This document shows positions 33,633 through 45,229 of a stretch of DNA of 64,000 nt, one piece after another; within the stretch, counting starts at the first letter, position 1, and the number at the start of each line of letters is the position of its first letter. The position numbers and the translations under genes are program-made. This stretch comes from Astragalus membranaceus (Eukaryota; Streptophyta; Magnoliopsida; Fabales; Fabaceae), in contig CM076851.1 in the NCBI GenBank assembly GCA_039519185.1, positions 28,086,857 to 28,150,856 of the forward strand, read 5' to 3'. The notes under the pieces are model-generated. The model did no database searches. It was given only the letters and a program-made list of their open reading frames with translations, and was not told the DNA's origin.

Positions 33633-35074
33633 TCAGAGAGGCTCAGAAGTCAGATGTTAAGTTAGTGGATTTAATTAATGGGGTTGGTCAATCTGAAGAT
33701 GAAGATTTCAAATTAGATTCCAGTGGTGTGTTGAGGTTCCGGGGTAGGATCTGTGTTCCTGACGATGAAGAGATGAGAAAGGCAATTTTAGAGGAAGGTC
33801 ATCGTAGCAAGTTGAGTATCCATCCTGGAGCAACGAAGATGTATCAAGACCTGAAAAAGATGTTTTGGTGGTATGGTATGAAGAGAGATGTGGCGCAATT
33901 TGTGTATGCCTGTTTGACCTGTCAGAAATCTAAGGTAGAGCATCAGAAGCCTGCAGGGCTAATGCAACCGTTGGAAATTCCAGAGTGGAAATGGGATAGC
34001 ATAGCAATGGATTTTGTGACGGGGTTACCGAATACAGCTAAGGGTCATGACGCTATTTGGGTGATCATTGATAGGTTAACGAAGTCTGCTCATTTTATTC
34101 CTATTAATATCACTTATCCGGTGTCGAGGTTGGCAGAGGTATATGTCAATGAGATTGTGAGGCTGCACGGTGTTCCGAAGAGTATTGTGTCAGATAGGGA
34201 TCCGAGGTTCACTTCCGAGTTTTGGAAGAGTTTGCAGAAAGAATTGGGTTCTAAGTTAAAAATGAGTTCGGCGTATCATCCCCAGACCGATGGTCAGTCA
34301 GAGAGAACAATTCAGTCGTTAGAGGATCTGTTGAGGGCTTGTGTATTGGAACGGCGGGGTTCATGGGATTCATATCTTGCGTTGATTGAGTTTACCTATA
34401 ACAACAGTCACCATTCCAGTATCGGGATGGCACCGTTTGAGGCGTTGTATGGTCGCAAGTGTAGGACACCGTTATGTTGGTATGAGTCGGGAGAAGGTGT
34501 AGTGTTGGGTCCGGAGATTGTCCGGGAGACTACAGAGAAGATCAAGATGATCCGTGAGAAGATGAAGGCTTCGCAGAGTCGTCAGAAGAGTTATCATGAC
34601 AAGCGGAGGAAGGATCTAGAGTTTCAGGAGGGTGAGCATGTGTTCTTGAGGGTTTCTCCTATTACCGGTGTTGGTCGAGCGTTGAAATCGAAGAAGCTCA
34701 CTCCTCGATTTGTTGGTCCTTATCAGATTTCGGAAAGAATCGGAAATGTGGCTTATAGAGTGGCCTTACCGCCAAATCTTTCGAACTTGCACGACGTATT
34801 TCACGTGTCGCAACTTCGGAAGTATGTTTCGGATCCATCTCATGTGATCCAAATGGACGATGTAGAGGTGCGGGATAATCTCACTGTGGAGACGATGCCC
34901 GTACGGATTGAGGATCGTGAAGTGAAAGCGCTTAGAGGCAAAGAGATTGCATTAGTGAAAGTGGTTTGGCTAGGAGCTGCCGGCGAGAGTATGACTTGGG
35001 AGCTAGAGAGCAAGATGCGAGAATCCTACCCAGAGTTGTTTGATCAGGTAAATTTCGAGGACGAAATATTCTAA
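33633..35074 (+). pseudogene. G3 integrase and chromodomain
   Basis: A single open stretch. The first 55 bases repeat the sequence left of the Ogre-like insertion. Integrase finger: HRSKLSIHPGATKMYQDL...CLTCQKSK (H-H-C-C). Core: IAMDFVTGLP, SIVSDRDPRFTSEF and TDGQSERTIQSLEDLLR supply the D, D and E. The C-terminal part is VGPYQISERIGNVAYRV and LHDVFHVSQLRKY. The chromodomain is IALVKVVWLGAAGESMTWE...YPELF. No stop is seen until TAA at 35072, so this part was probably intact when G3 inserted. Confidence 0.9.
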
Positions 35075-35086
35075 GTGGGGGAGAGT
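35071..35086 (+). other. G3 polypurine tract
   Basis: ctaagtgggggagagt directly before the G3 3' LTR; identical to that of G2 and, on the minus strand, of G4. It marks the primer for plus-strand DNA synthesis. Confidence 0.85.
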
Positions 35087-38028
35087 TGTAACACCCTAAA
35101 ATTATTTAATTAATTTATTTAATTAAGTAATTGGGGATTTAAATTAAATTATTTGGTGTAATTTAATTAATTGAATTTATGCTAATATGTGTAGGAAGTG
35201 TTAGAAAGTGGAGGTGCCAAACCAAATGGACTTGGGCCTAAGTGAGAAGCCCAAGCCCATTATTCTTGTCACATGCGAAGTGTTAGTTAGTTGGGGGCTA
35301 GGTTTTGTGGCCAATTCGTGAAATCAAGAGAGAAAACGCAAGAAAGAAAGAAAAGAGCGTGAGATAGAGAGAGCAAGGAAGGGAGCCGTAAGGAGAGAAG
35401 AGGAAGAGGAGAGAAGTCGCAAACAAGGAAGAGCAAGGAGCTTGATTCTGTTGCTGTGGTCCTGTACGTGACTATCTCCGGAGCCTCCGTTCTTCAATTT
35501 CGAGGTTAGGGGAGCTCTATCATTCTATCTAATACTTCATATGATGAGTTCTAGATCTAGGGTTAGACTAGATTTATTGATGCATTGTTGATGTTGGTTC
35601 CTAGATAAATATGTATGCGAATTGATGTATGCACGGATTCTTGATGTGTTCTTGATGCATTGTTGGTATTGGCCATTATATATATGTGTGTATGCGAAGT
35701 GGAATTAATCATGAGACTGAAAATTCTTGATATGTATGCGTTTGTGTTGGTGACTTGTGGCATTCGAATTGATCATGAAACTGAAATTGTGTTGGATTTG
35801 CTTGTGTTGTTCGCAAAATTGGATGGATGGTGTATAGGCGCCTAGGGCGCCAAGGGGATAGGGAAGACAATGCCCAATTGAATTTTTGAGAAATTGATTA
35901 AAATATGTGTATGTTTAGTTGCTGGAAAATTTTGAGTTTTATACTTTAAAGTTGTTAAGGAAACAATTTTTAGTGTTGAAGAAATTGTTGAACAAATTCT
36001 GGGTGTGCTGCTGTTTTTCTGGGCGCTGAGTGCCTGTGCAGGGCGCTGGGCGCCTGATGGCGTGTGTGCTGTGCGTGTCTGGCGCGCCTGGGCGCTGGGC
36101 GCCTGTGGCGTGCGTGTTGCGTTGTTGCGCCTGGGCGCTAGGCGCCCGTGTCTTGTTTGTGTTGCGCTGTGTTGCGCGTTGTTCCCCTGGGCGCTAGGCA
36201 CCCGTGTCCGCGTTGCGCTGCGATGTGCGCGCGTTGTTGCCCCTGGGCGCTAGGCGCCCGTGCTGTGTTGCGCTGTCTTGTGCGCCTGGGCGCTGGGCGC
36301 CAGTGCACGTGTTGCCTGGTTGCCTGGGCGCCTAAGGCGCCTGTTCCCTGGATGTTGCCTAATTTTTCCAAAAATTGTTTTTATCATAACTTTTGACTTA
36401 GACATCCGTTTTGAACGATTCGAAAAGTGTCGTGAAGCTTTTTACGTTGTCTATTTGTGGGTTCAATTTTTAAAATGAAAAATTGTTATTTTCTGACTGT
36501 TTGTGGGCGCCCGAGTGGCTGTCCCCGGTGATCGTCCCAGTGACATTGAAAAATGACGTGGAACTCTTTAAAAATCCCTTTTGGTGTATAAACAACAGTT
36601 TTAACACGGTAGTGTCAAAATGACTGTTTTGCCCCTAGTGGCCAAAGTTAATGATAATGATGTGTAAATGACGAGGATGCCCTTGGTGGCTAGTCAAATG
36701 ACTGTTTTGCCCCTAGTGGCCAAAGTTAATGATAATGATGTGTAAATGACGAGGATGCCCTTGGTGGTTAGTCAAATGACGTTTTTGCCCTCAGTGGCTA
36801 ATGTTTGAGTTGAATGATGTTTATGTGTAAGTGACATTTGGGGCCTGAGTGGCTAAGTGATGTTAAAGCCTAAAAGGCTAAGTGACGTTATTTGTGTGTG
36901 AATTATGAAATGACAGGTGCTGTGCCTTTATTCGGCAAACCGGTAAGTGACGGGTCACATAGTTGACTATGAATTGAGTAATTGTGTATTTGTGTATTGT
37001 GAGTGGTGCATGTCATAGTGTCTCATGCCCATATGCATAAACCCAGTGATGTTTTGAGGCCTGAGTGGCTAAGTGATGATAAGGCCTGAGTGCAGTGTTT
37101 TAAAAACCGGCTCGGCCCGGCCGGTCGGACCGGTCGAACCGGGAACCGGTGGGGTACCCGGGTTGGGTCACGCTGTGGATCGGATAAGCAGTGATTCGGT
37201 GTGACTCGGTGGAACCCGGCCGGGTTTAGACAAACTCGGTGACTCGGGTGGGTTTGCTAAAACCGGCCGGTTTACGCACATTTTAAAAAAAAAAGTCACT
37301 ACTTATTAAAACGACGTCGTTTTGCCTTTCAAATTAAAAAAAAAAATTAAAAATAGAAACCAGCAGAGTGAGATCAGATGAGATGAGAGTTACGCGTTGA
37401 GTGAGATCAGATGGCAAAATCCAAATCAAAAAAACCCTAACTTTGCTTTGACCCCAAATCAATCTGAGTCCAACTCCAAGTCGTTGTCGCCGTTGGCTGT
37501 TCGTCGCTCGTCGCTCGTCGCCGTCGCCTGTTCGCCGTTCGTCGCTGTTGCCTGTCACGGAGTCGCCGTCGCCTGTTCGCCTGTTCGCCGTTCGTCGCCT
37601 TTGCTCAGCTGTCTCTGTGTCTCGCGCCTCGCAACAGGTAAGCCGTCGCCTGTACTTCGTTTTAATTCGTGCTCTGTCTGTGTTCTTGTGCTCTGTCTCT
37701 GTACTTCGTTTTCACTGCTTCATTTTATGAGTTCTAGTGCTATTAATTTATGCTGTTATGAGTTATGTAGATTTGCTTGCTATCAGCTGAAATGCTTTTA
37801 GATGTTAGTGGCTAAGTCAAGTAGGTGTTTGTAAATTTTGGATGTTTGTTTCTGTAATGATTTTTTGTATGTTTGTTTTGGATGTTGGAGTAAGAGTTTA
37901 CCTTGTTTAACAGTTTGTTTCTGTAATGATTTATTGTATGTTTGTTTTGTAAGCATTTGGTACAAATAATATGTTATCATCTGTGTTATGTTATGTTCTG
38001 TGTTAATCTTTGTAATTATGCTAGGAAA

Positions 38029-40637
38029 ATGTCTTCGTCTGTTGATGCACCACCAATGTCCGCTACTCCTACTGATACATCTAGACCAATGTCACAAGAG
38101 GCTTCCACCGAAAATACAACCCCAACGGCAACAAATATTAGAGGAAAAACTGATATAGGTTGGGGACATTGTAAAAGTATTTTGGAGAATGGGAAAAATG
38201 TTCTGCTATGTATATACTGTGAGAAAATTATCAGGGGAGGTGGAATTAATAGGTTTAAATTCCACTTGGCTGGAGAAAAAGGCCAAATTGAAAAGTGCAA
38301 GAAGGTGCCCCCAGAAGTTCAGAATAAAATGAAAGAAAATATTGATGAAGTCAAGAACAAGAAAAGAAAGACTCAGGCAGAAACTGAGGAGAGTTATCAA
38401 CATCCACCTAGTGAAGAGAGTGCTGAAGTGCAAATGGTTGTTGGACAATCAACAAAGGAGGTTGCATCTCAAAAGGGAAAGAGTATTGGTCGCATTGGTA
38501 GCTATTTCTTGTCTAGAACAACTCCTGGAGCACAACCTACCCTAAAAAGTGTGTTGCAAAGTAAAGAAGTGATAGAGAAGTGTGATCTCGCTATTGCAAA
38601 GTGGTTCATAGATGCAAGTGTCCCATTCAATGCATCTAATTCAGCCTATTATCAACCTATGGCTGATGCGCTTTGTAGTATGGGCCCAGGGTATAAGCTT
38701 CCAACTATGCATATGCTCCGTGGTAATTTGTTAAATAAGTGGGTTATTGAGATGAACAAAATGATAGATGATTATCGTAATATCTGGAAGTTTACTGGTT
38801 GTACTCTTATGGCAGACGGGTGGACAGATCGAAAGAGGCGAACTCTCATAAACTTCCTGGTTTATTGCCCCAAAGGTACTGTTTTTCTGAAATCAGTGGA
38901 TGCTTCTGATGCTTCAAAAACGGCACAGATGTTGTTTAAGCTTTTCAAGGAGGTAGTGTTGTCCATTGGCCCTGAAAATGTTGTTCATATAGTGACAGAC
39001 AACGCTGCAAATTATGTTGCTGCTGGAAAGCTATTGGAAAAAGAGTTTCCTACTTTGGTTTGGTCTCCATGTGCGGCACATTGCATTAATTTGATGTTGC
39101 AAGACTTTGGAAAATTAGTGGAAGTAAGTGAGGCTGTGTCACATGCCTCAAATGTTACCAAATATATTTATAACCATTGTTATGCTTTGTATTTGATGAG
39201 AAAACATACCGGTGGTAGAGAAATTCTCCGTCCTGCTCCTACTAGATTTGCCACTAATTTCATTGCTTTGCAAAGTATTTTAGCTCAGAAAGATGCACTA
39301 AGAGCTATGGTAACATCTAAAGATTGGACAACCTCAGCTTATGCCAGGGAAGCCAAGGCAAAACACTTTGTGGATCAAGTCTTAGACTCTGCATTTTGGA
39401 ACAAATGTGTTGATATAGTGAAAGTCACAGAACCACTTGTACGTGTGTTGCGGATGGTTGATAGTGAAGAAAAACCTGCTATGGGTTTTCTTTACCAAGC
39501 TATAAAGATGGCTCGAGCAGAGATGGTGAAAAGGTTTCAAAGAAATAAGAAGAAAGTGGAGCCTTACTTGAAGATCTTGGATGACCGTTGGGATTCCCAA
39601 CTTAGTAAAAATCTCCATGCTGCGGGTTATTGGTTAAATCCAGCTTGTCGGTATAATCAGACACGATATGATAATGACCGGGACACAATATCAGGCCTCT
39701 TTGATGTCATTGACAAGTATTCTCATGGAAATCAAGAACTGCGAAGGAAATTAACTACTGAGGTAGCCCAGTACAAAGATGCCATTGGGGATTTTGGAAG
39801 ACCAGGTGCAGTGGATGATCGGTTTATACTAAGGCCAGGTAACTTTCTTATTATTTGATTCATAATCTGTTTAGTTCATTACTTTCGTTGATTCTTCATT
39901 AATAACATGCCATGTTGTAGATGTATGGTGGGATATGTATGGAACTGGTGCCAAGAACTTGCAAATCTTGGCTATCCGTGTTTTAAGTCAAACTTGCAGT
40001 GCTTCAGGATGTGAACGAAATTGGAGTGTGTTTGAGCACATTCATTCCAAAAAAAGAAATAGGTTGGAGCATCAAAAGCTTAATGACTTAGTGTTTGTTC
40101 GTTACAATTTAAGGCTCCAAAATAGGTATTATTTATTTATGTTTATTTTACTTTGGTTGTTTATATTTCTATATTCAATCACATGTTCTTAGATTAAGTT
40201 ACATATGTTTAGGAAAAAGAGGAATCATGGTTATGACCCTATCAATCTTGAAACAATTGGTGACCATTCTAGTTGGGTATTGGAGGAGTCACCACCCCTC
40301 TTAACCAATGAAGAGTTGGATTCATTGCGTGGTGATCTTGCAAGTATGACCATCCAACCAAATTCAAGTGATATTGGTACGTTTTATTATATGTGAATAA
40401 AGTTTCATTGATTCATGTTTAATAACTTTAGATTTTATTTGCTAACTTCTCTTTTAAAATGTTGTCATAGATCATTTACATTTGGATGAAGATGAAGATG
40501 ATAATGCCATTGCCGAAGACAATCCCACGGAAAATGAGAATGAAAACAATGATGGCGGAGATGGAGCTTCCGGGGAACCTATTGATGAAGATATCACATA
40601 TGATGATGATGTTTTGATTCCATCATATAATGAATGA
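38029..40637 (+). CDS. hAT transposase, four coding exons
   Basis: Cuts out and reinserts the hAT element in the nucleus. Coding exons 38029-39838, 39921-40125, 40213-40376 and 40471-40637 join at GT-AG introns into 782 codons including the stop, with no stop or frameshift found. ATG 38029 follows a likely 5' leader splice acceptor (tgctag). Domains: BED zinc finger at residues 44-93 (C61, C64, H79, C90); DUF659/RNase H-like core from about 220 with MADGWTD (D263) and IVTDNAANY (D324), then CAAHCINLML; hAT dimerisation domain at about 605-680 (CSASGCERNWSVFEHIHSKK); a very acidic tail. The length fits autonomous hAT elements. The third catalytic residue was not located. Exon borders are predicted by eye. 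Confidence 0.85.
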
Positions 40638-41060
40638 TGTTTAGATTTGTGTATTTGTATTAGTATTAGTTGTTGTATTTGTATTAGTTGTTTGTTGTTG
40701 TAGTTGGCGGAGATGGAGCTTCCACGGAACCTATTGTTGTTGTATTTGTATTAGTTGTTTGTTGTTGTATTTGTATTAGTTGTTGTTGTTGTATTTGTAT
40801 TAGATGGATTTGGATAATTTGCTAGCATTGTGAGATTATGTTATTTATGATAGGCAGGATGTTATTTGTGATGGATCATGTTATTTGGATAATTTGCTAG
40901 CATTGTGAGATTATGCTAGCATTGTGTTATTTATGTTGGATAATTTGTTGTTGTTGAATTTTTGTTAGATTTTTCTAGGCAGGATGTTAGACTTTTGTTA
41001 GAATTTTTGTTAGCATTGTGGGATTATAGCATTGTGGTGAATTTTAGGAAATTAAGTACA
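40638..41060 (+). other. hAT 3' region with a coding-end duplication
   Basis: Short repeats of ttgttgtatttgtattag at about 40660-40800. At 40706-40735 a copy of ggcggagatggagcttcc and gaacctattg repeats the end of exon 4 (40555-40585). No further ORF. Confidence 0.7.
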
Positions 41061-42550
41061 GGTACGAAATTTATGTTATAGAGACCGGGTCTTGAAAATT
41101 CGCAGACCGGGTCCGAGTCATCCGGTTCCGGTTTTGGTCATGCGGTTCAACTGTCGACCCTTCGGTCCGACCATTGACCCAGTGACCCGGTACCTTCACC
41201 GAGTCGGCCACCGGTTCGAGTTTTAAAACATTGCCTGAGTGGCTAAACGACGTTTTGTGAAAAGGTACCTTCATGCATATACCCGCGAGTGGGTTGCATT
41301 TCATAAATCTACATGACATGAAATGAGTTATTGTAAATGATGTAAGAGATGACTATGATGTGAGTATTTGGTGTTTTGGATGCTGATTGTTCTAGTGCGT
41401 AGCCTATGATTAGTGCTTATCATATTTTCTATTATATAGACTGAAATGATGCTCACCCTTTCCTATTTGAATGTTACCCCCGTGTTGGTAACGTGCAGGT
41501 GATTCCCAGTGAAGGTATTAGCTTCACTTTTGAGTCAAGTCGTCATGCTCTGATACGTAGCACTCAGGGGGGAAAACGAACTCGGCATTTATTTAATGAT
41601 TTTTGGTTGTTATGTCCATGTGGACTATTTGGTTATGTTTTACTATTTCCGCTGCGTAGTTGGTTGTGTTATGGAGTTTTATAAGTGACGTTGAAATGAG
41701 ATTGGAGATTCTTTATTTGTGATGTGCTACGCGAATGCATGAGTATTGAGTTGAACTGTTTTTCAAAACTGCTAAGCGACGTTTTATTGAAGTATGTGTA
41801 ACATTTCCCTATGAACGAGATTTTTTTAAACTCTGATTTTTATAAACAAAGTAACGGGTAGAAAGGGGTGTTACACCTATTTTATTGGCTAAGGTGATAA
41901 GTGATGGGTCTATGACCATTTGTTGATATTGTTGTTGATTGTCTTTGGTGCATTGTTCATGGTGTCGCATACAATTCATATGCATTATTTTGGTGAAGAA
42001 GGCTTCGGCCTTGGAGCTATAGGTGATGATGGTGATGCTCATACAGGTGATGATGCCCTATTTGGCTATTTTATTGGTGATGATTGGTACCACATGCATA
42101 TACCCGTTGGTGTGGGTTGCATCTCATATACTTACTCATGATGTTGGTGATGATTTTTGGTGATTTGTAATTTGACGTTGTTGTGAAGCGGTAGATATAG
42201 TTGTCGTAACTCTAGCATATTGCCTATCATATATGCTATTATAATGTTAGATGTAACACCCCTTTTCTACCCCTCAATTTACACGTCATTATCAGAGTAA
42301 TTTCCTTTTTAAAAATATTAATTTAATTGATAGAAAAGAAATGCCATATCGTCATAAGAAACTCATCGTTTGCACTCATTAAAGTTTGTGCAACAAACCA
42401 TCGTCATAAAAATTAAACCTCATAAATCAACACATCACAGTGGAATAAGATAATAACTCACTAAGCCCCTCAAACACATCTCATATTCTCAACATAGTCA
42501 TTAAACAGTTAATTAACAACTAACAAACTTCAACTACGCCCCCTAGGTGC

Positions 42551-43844
42551 TGTTAACAATTTGGCAAGTGTACCAAATGTCGCAAGTAATATAATTTATC
42601 GGTAAGAACCGGTCGATCCACAGGGATTGCGCGTTGACAATAATAGCAAAATTGTAAATTCGTAGATTGTAGATATTTGATAAATTGAGTAATTGGTAAC
42701 AGAACACGAACGTGAATTAATAATGCGAGAAAAACGACTAGGGATCGAATCCTCTCACCTCGCCTATCACATGAACCTCAGCCAATTCAAGTTAATTATT
42801 CAATTTCTAGATTCAATTCACTAATTTAGGTCAAGGGCAATTCCTTGTCTCAAGACCCCTATTACCCTAAGAGTTACCCTAATTCCTTAGGTGAGTCGTG
42901 CCAGAGGGTAATGCATTAAGATTAAGAATTATAATGAATTCACATAAGCTACCACATATTCCTATGATGATTACTAGCATGTGATCTAAATACCCAATTT
43001 CCAGCTACTAATTCATATCCCTATGCAATCACTAGCCTGGATCATCGCAATTATCATATGTAATTGAAAAGCGTTAAGAACATAGGTAATTAGACAAGCA
43101 AATCGAATAACAACTGAATTGACTAGAGCAATGGTTCACATGATAGGGTTGGGAGATTCATCTCTCCCTAATCTAAGCAAATTAGTTACAAATCATCCTA
43201 AGAGTGGAAACCAACATAGAATAGAAAACAAACATAAAGGAAGACATTTAGAACCTTCAATCCCTTGTTCCCAAGTGGTGAGAAGGCTCCAAAATCGCAC
43301 CTCCAGCTGCTCCAAAGTGTGGCTCCAAATCCCCAAAACGAAAGTTCCTTCAAAAATTCCTGAAACTGCTTTAAAAACCCTAATTTTCACGCACCATCAC
43401 GACGCGGCCCGTGTCCGTCGCGTCGCGACAAATGACAGAAACTTCAGGCCTCGCAAAACTGCTCCAGGTCGCGTCGCGAACCCTCCTGGTCGCGACGCAA
43501 AAAATGACAAAGTTCTGGCTTGTAAAATTCCTCCAGATCGCGTCGCGAACCCTCCTGGTCGCGACGCGAAAATCAACAGAAAGTTCTGACTATGCAAATT
43601 CCTCCAGATTGCTGCATTTCCGGGCAAGTGTCTGATTCGCCGAAAGATGCCACAACCACTTAAGAGGTCTTCGGTCTTCAAGTCCCATTCAGCTCCAAAA
43701 GTGAAGAAATTACTTACAATTGAACTTCCTACTACAATTATCTAAAACTGAACTAAATCCCAGATAATGACTGTGATACAATAAAAACCCTGCACAATTG
43801 GTCCTAAAAATGCCTAACTTACATCATATGATTGGGAGTCAACA
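42551..43844 (-). repeat. G5 3' LTR (element sense)
   Basis: 1294 bp. Contains GC-rich inverted repeats (see 43399-43569). The 156-codon plus-strand ORF at 43119-43589 repeats in the other LTR at 46785-47255 simply because the LTRs match. Confidence 0.9.
43399..43569. repeat. GC-rich perfect inverted repeats in the G5 LTR
   Basis: Three hairpins with cgcgacgc/gcgtcgcg arms. The one at 43539-43569 has an 11-bp perfect stem (tcgcgtcgcga/tcgcgacgcga) around accctcctgg. The one at 43471-43498 has a 9-bp stem and the same loop. The last two sit in a tandem repeat of about 70 bp. Copies in the other LTR are at about 47065-47235. Confidence 0.85.
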
Positions 43845-45229
43845 CAACCCCAAACTTAAACTTTTGCTTGTCCTCAAGCAAACCATCAATTCAGACTGTG
43901 GCTGTTTTTTTTCTATTTAGCTGTTACATATAATACATCAACCTTAAACACATCAGCACATCAAATATCATCATCAATCTAATGCAGTGGCAGGACAACT
44001 GAATTGGAAATACCGAATCATAAGCAGGCAGCATTCTCAAGTTTTCTCTGTACGCACATCTCACCAGTGTTTCACTCTTGAGGTGCTTCGGGTATTCACT
44101 CAATTCACAGTACTTGCATCATCGTTTCATAGGCTTGACAGAGTTCTATATCATTCTATACAAATGAAACGCATACACACATTTTGAGGACTTTAAGGGT
44201 TATAGCGGGGCTTAGGTAAGGGTGGATACATTTGGATAAGTAGGTTGCACTTGGAGTTAGGCCTACCTCTCTTTTTGTCAATTTCACGCAATACTCACCC
44301 ATTTTCCCAAAGCATTTAACAAAACAAGAGAAGGAATTTATTTATTTATTTTTCTCTTTTTTTTTTGATATGTATATATATACATATATATATATGTATT
44401 TTTTTCTTTCTTTCTTTTCTTGTTCCTTCTCTTGTATACCACCCCAAACTTAGTTTGTTGCTATTCCACGAGCAACCCCAAACTTAAAAATTTCCCCACT
44501 CTCACAGTTTTTGTTACCTAACTCCAAGTTAAGAATTAACTAGGCTATGATTGTCAGAGAAACAACATACAATTTTTAACAGTAGGCTCAGAGGGGCTAG
44601 CAGAGGATAAACATTAAGTAGGTGTGGTTTGAAAGGCTCAAGGGTGCCAAAAGAAATGCCTCAGTGTGTATGAAAATCAAATGCAAAAAACGAATAAGCA
44701 CAATGTCAAGTTCTGCAGACTAATGCAGGCAAGGAATATACACAATATATATAAGAACGTGTTTAGGCTCAAACCTCACAGTTGGGATCATAGAGATGGG
44801 ACTTGAGAGATGCTGCTCACAGATGATAAAGAACTTCCGCAACGTTTGTCATGACCCCTGCTATTACTTGATGATAAAACTTGAAGTGCGAGTGTCAAAA
44901 GGAAAATGCAAACATGCGACCCCAAATGCCACAGATCATCACTATTGAAGCTGCTTTAACAAAACAAAAACAAAATATAGGGCAGTGGTGCCCCAATATC
45001 ACAGAGTAAGTTATAATAATAAGTACAGACCAACGTGCGAAATAAAGTCAAAATAGGGCAAAATACAACCAACAGTGCAAAATAAAGATAAAAATGTCTG
45101 AGTAAAAAAAAACAAGAGAAGGATAAATGAGCCTCCTGCTCAAGGGAATGAAAAGTGGCGCTCACCAGTGGGTTGCCTCCCACCAAGCGCTTCTTTAACG
45201 TCACTAGCTTGACGTTTGTCATCCCACTA
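43845..45229 (-). other. G5 non-coding 3' part and polypurine tract
   Basis: The polypurine tract is at 43845-43860 (minus strand tttaagtttggggttg). The rest has a T-rich run, an alternating TA stretch (44368-44400), and the word gggaggcaacccactgg (minus strand, about 45164-45180), which recurs in legume LTR elements. No ORF. Confidence 0.7.

Larger units (their letters stand above)
37093..41233 (+). mobile_element. hAT transposon, apparently complete
   Basis: 4141 bp with ends CAGTGTTTTAAAAACCGG and, on the other strand at the right, CAATGTTTTAAAAC followed by CGAACCGG. A perfect 8-bp duplication cctgagtg flanks it. Both ends carry many ccggtt/aaccgg words, likely transposase binding sites. 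It encodes one spliced transposase gene. It lies in the 3' LTR of the young element G3, so it inserted even later. Confidence 0.95.
17517..41875 (+). mobile_element. G3: Tekay-like chromovirus, deletion derivative, young
   Basis: Target duplication cctat at 17512-17516 and 41876-41880. LTRs are 2642 and 2640 bp once the hAT and its duplication are removed. By eye the LTRs differ at about nine bases plus one 2-bp indel, roughly 0.3-0.4 per cent. Its internal region has a gag-RNase H fusion, the Ogre-like insertion, then integrase and chromodomain. Protease and RT are absent, so it must have depended on another element or lost them after insertion. Confidence 0.9.
35087..41875 (+). repeat. G3 3' LTR, interrupted by a hAT element
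   Basis: Matches 17517-20158 closely. At 37092 the word cctgagtg is followed by a 4141-bp hAT transposon, and the LTR resumes at 41234 with a second cctgagtg. The 5' LTR holds a single copy at the matching place, which proves the insertion. Confidence 0.95.

Noticed and set aside
37422..37801. 134-codon ORF upstream of the hAT transposase
   Set aside because: It consists of tcgtcgc repeats (Arg/Ser/Val-rich) in the hAT 5' region. The spliced transposase starts later, and no domain is visible.
43119..43589. 156-codon ORF, repeated at 46785-47255
   Set aside because: It lies on the strand opposite to G5, inside its LTR, and is duplicated only because it is in both LTRs. No known domain.
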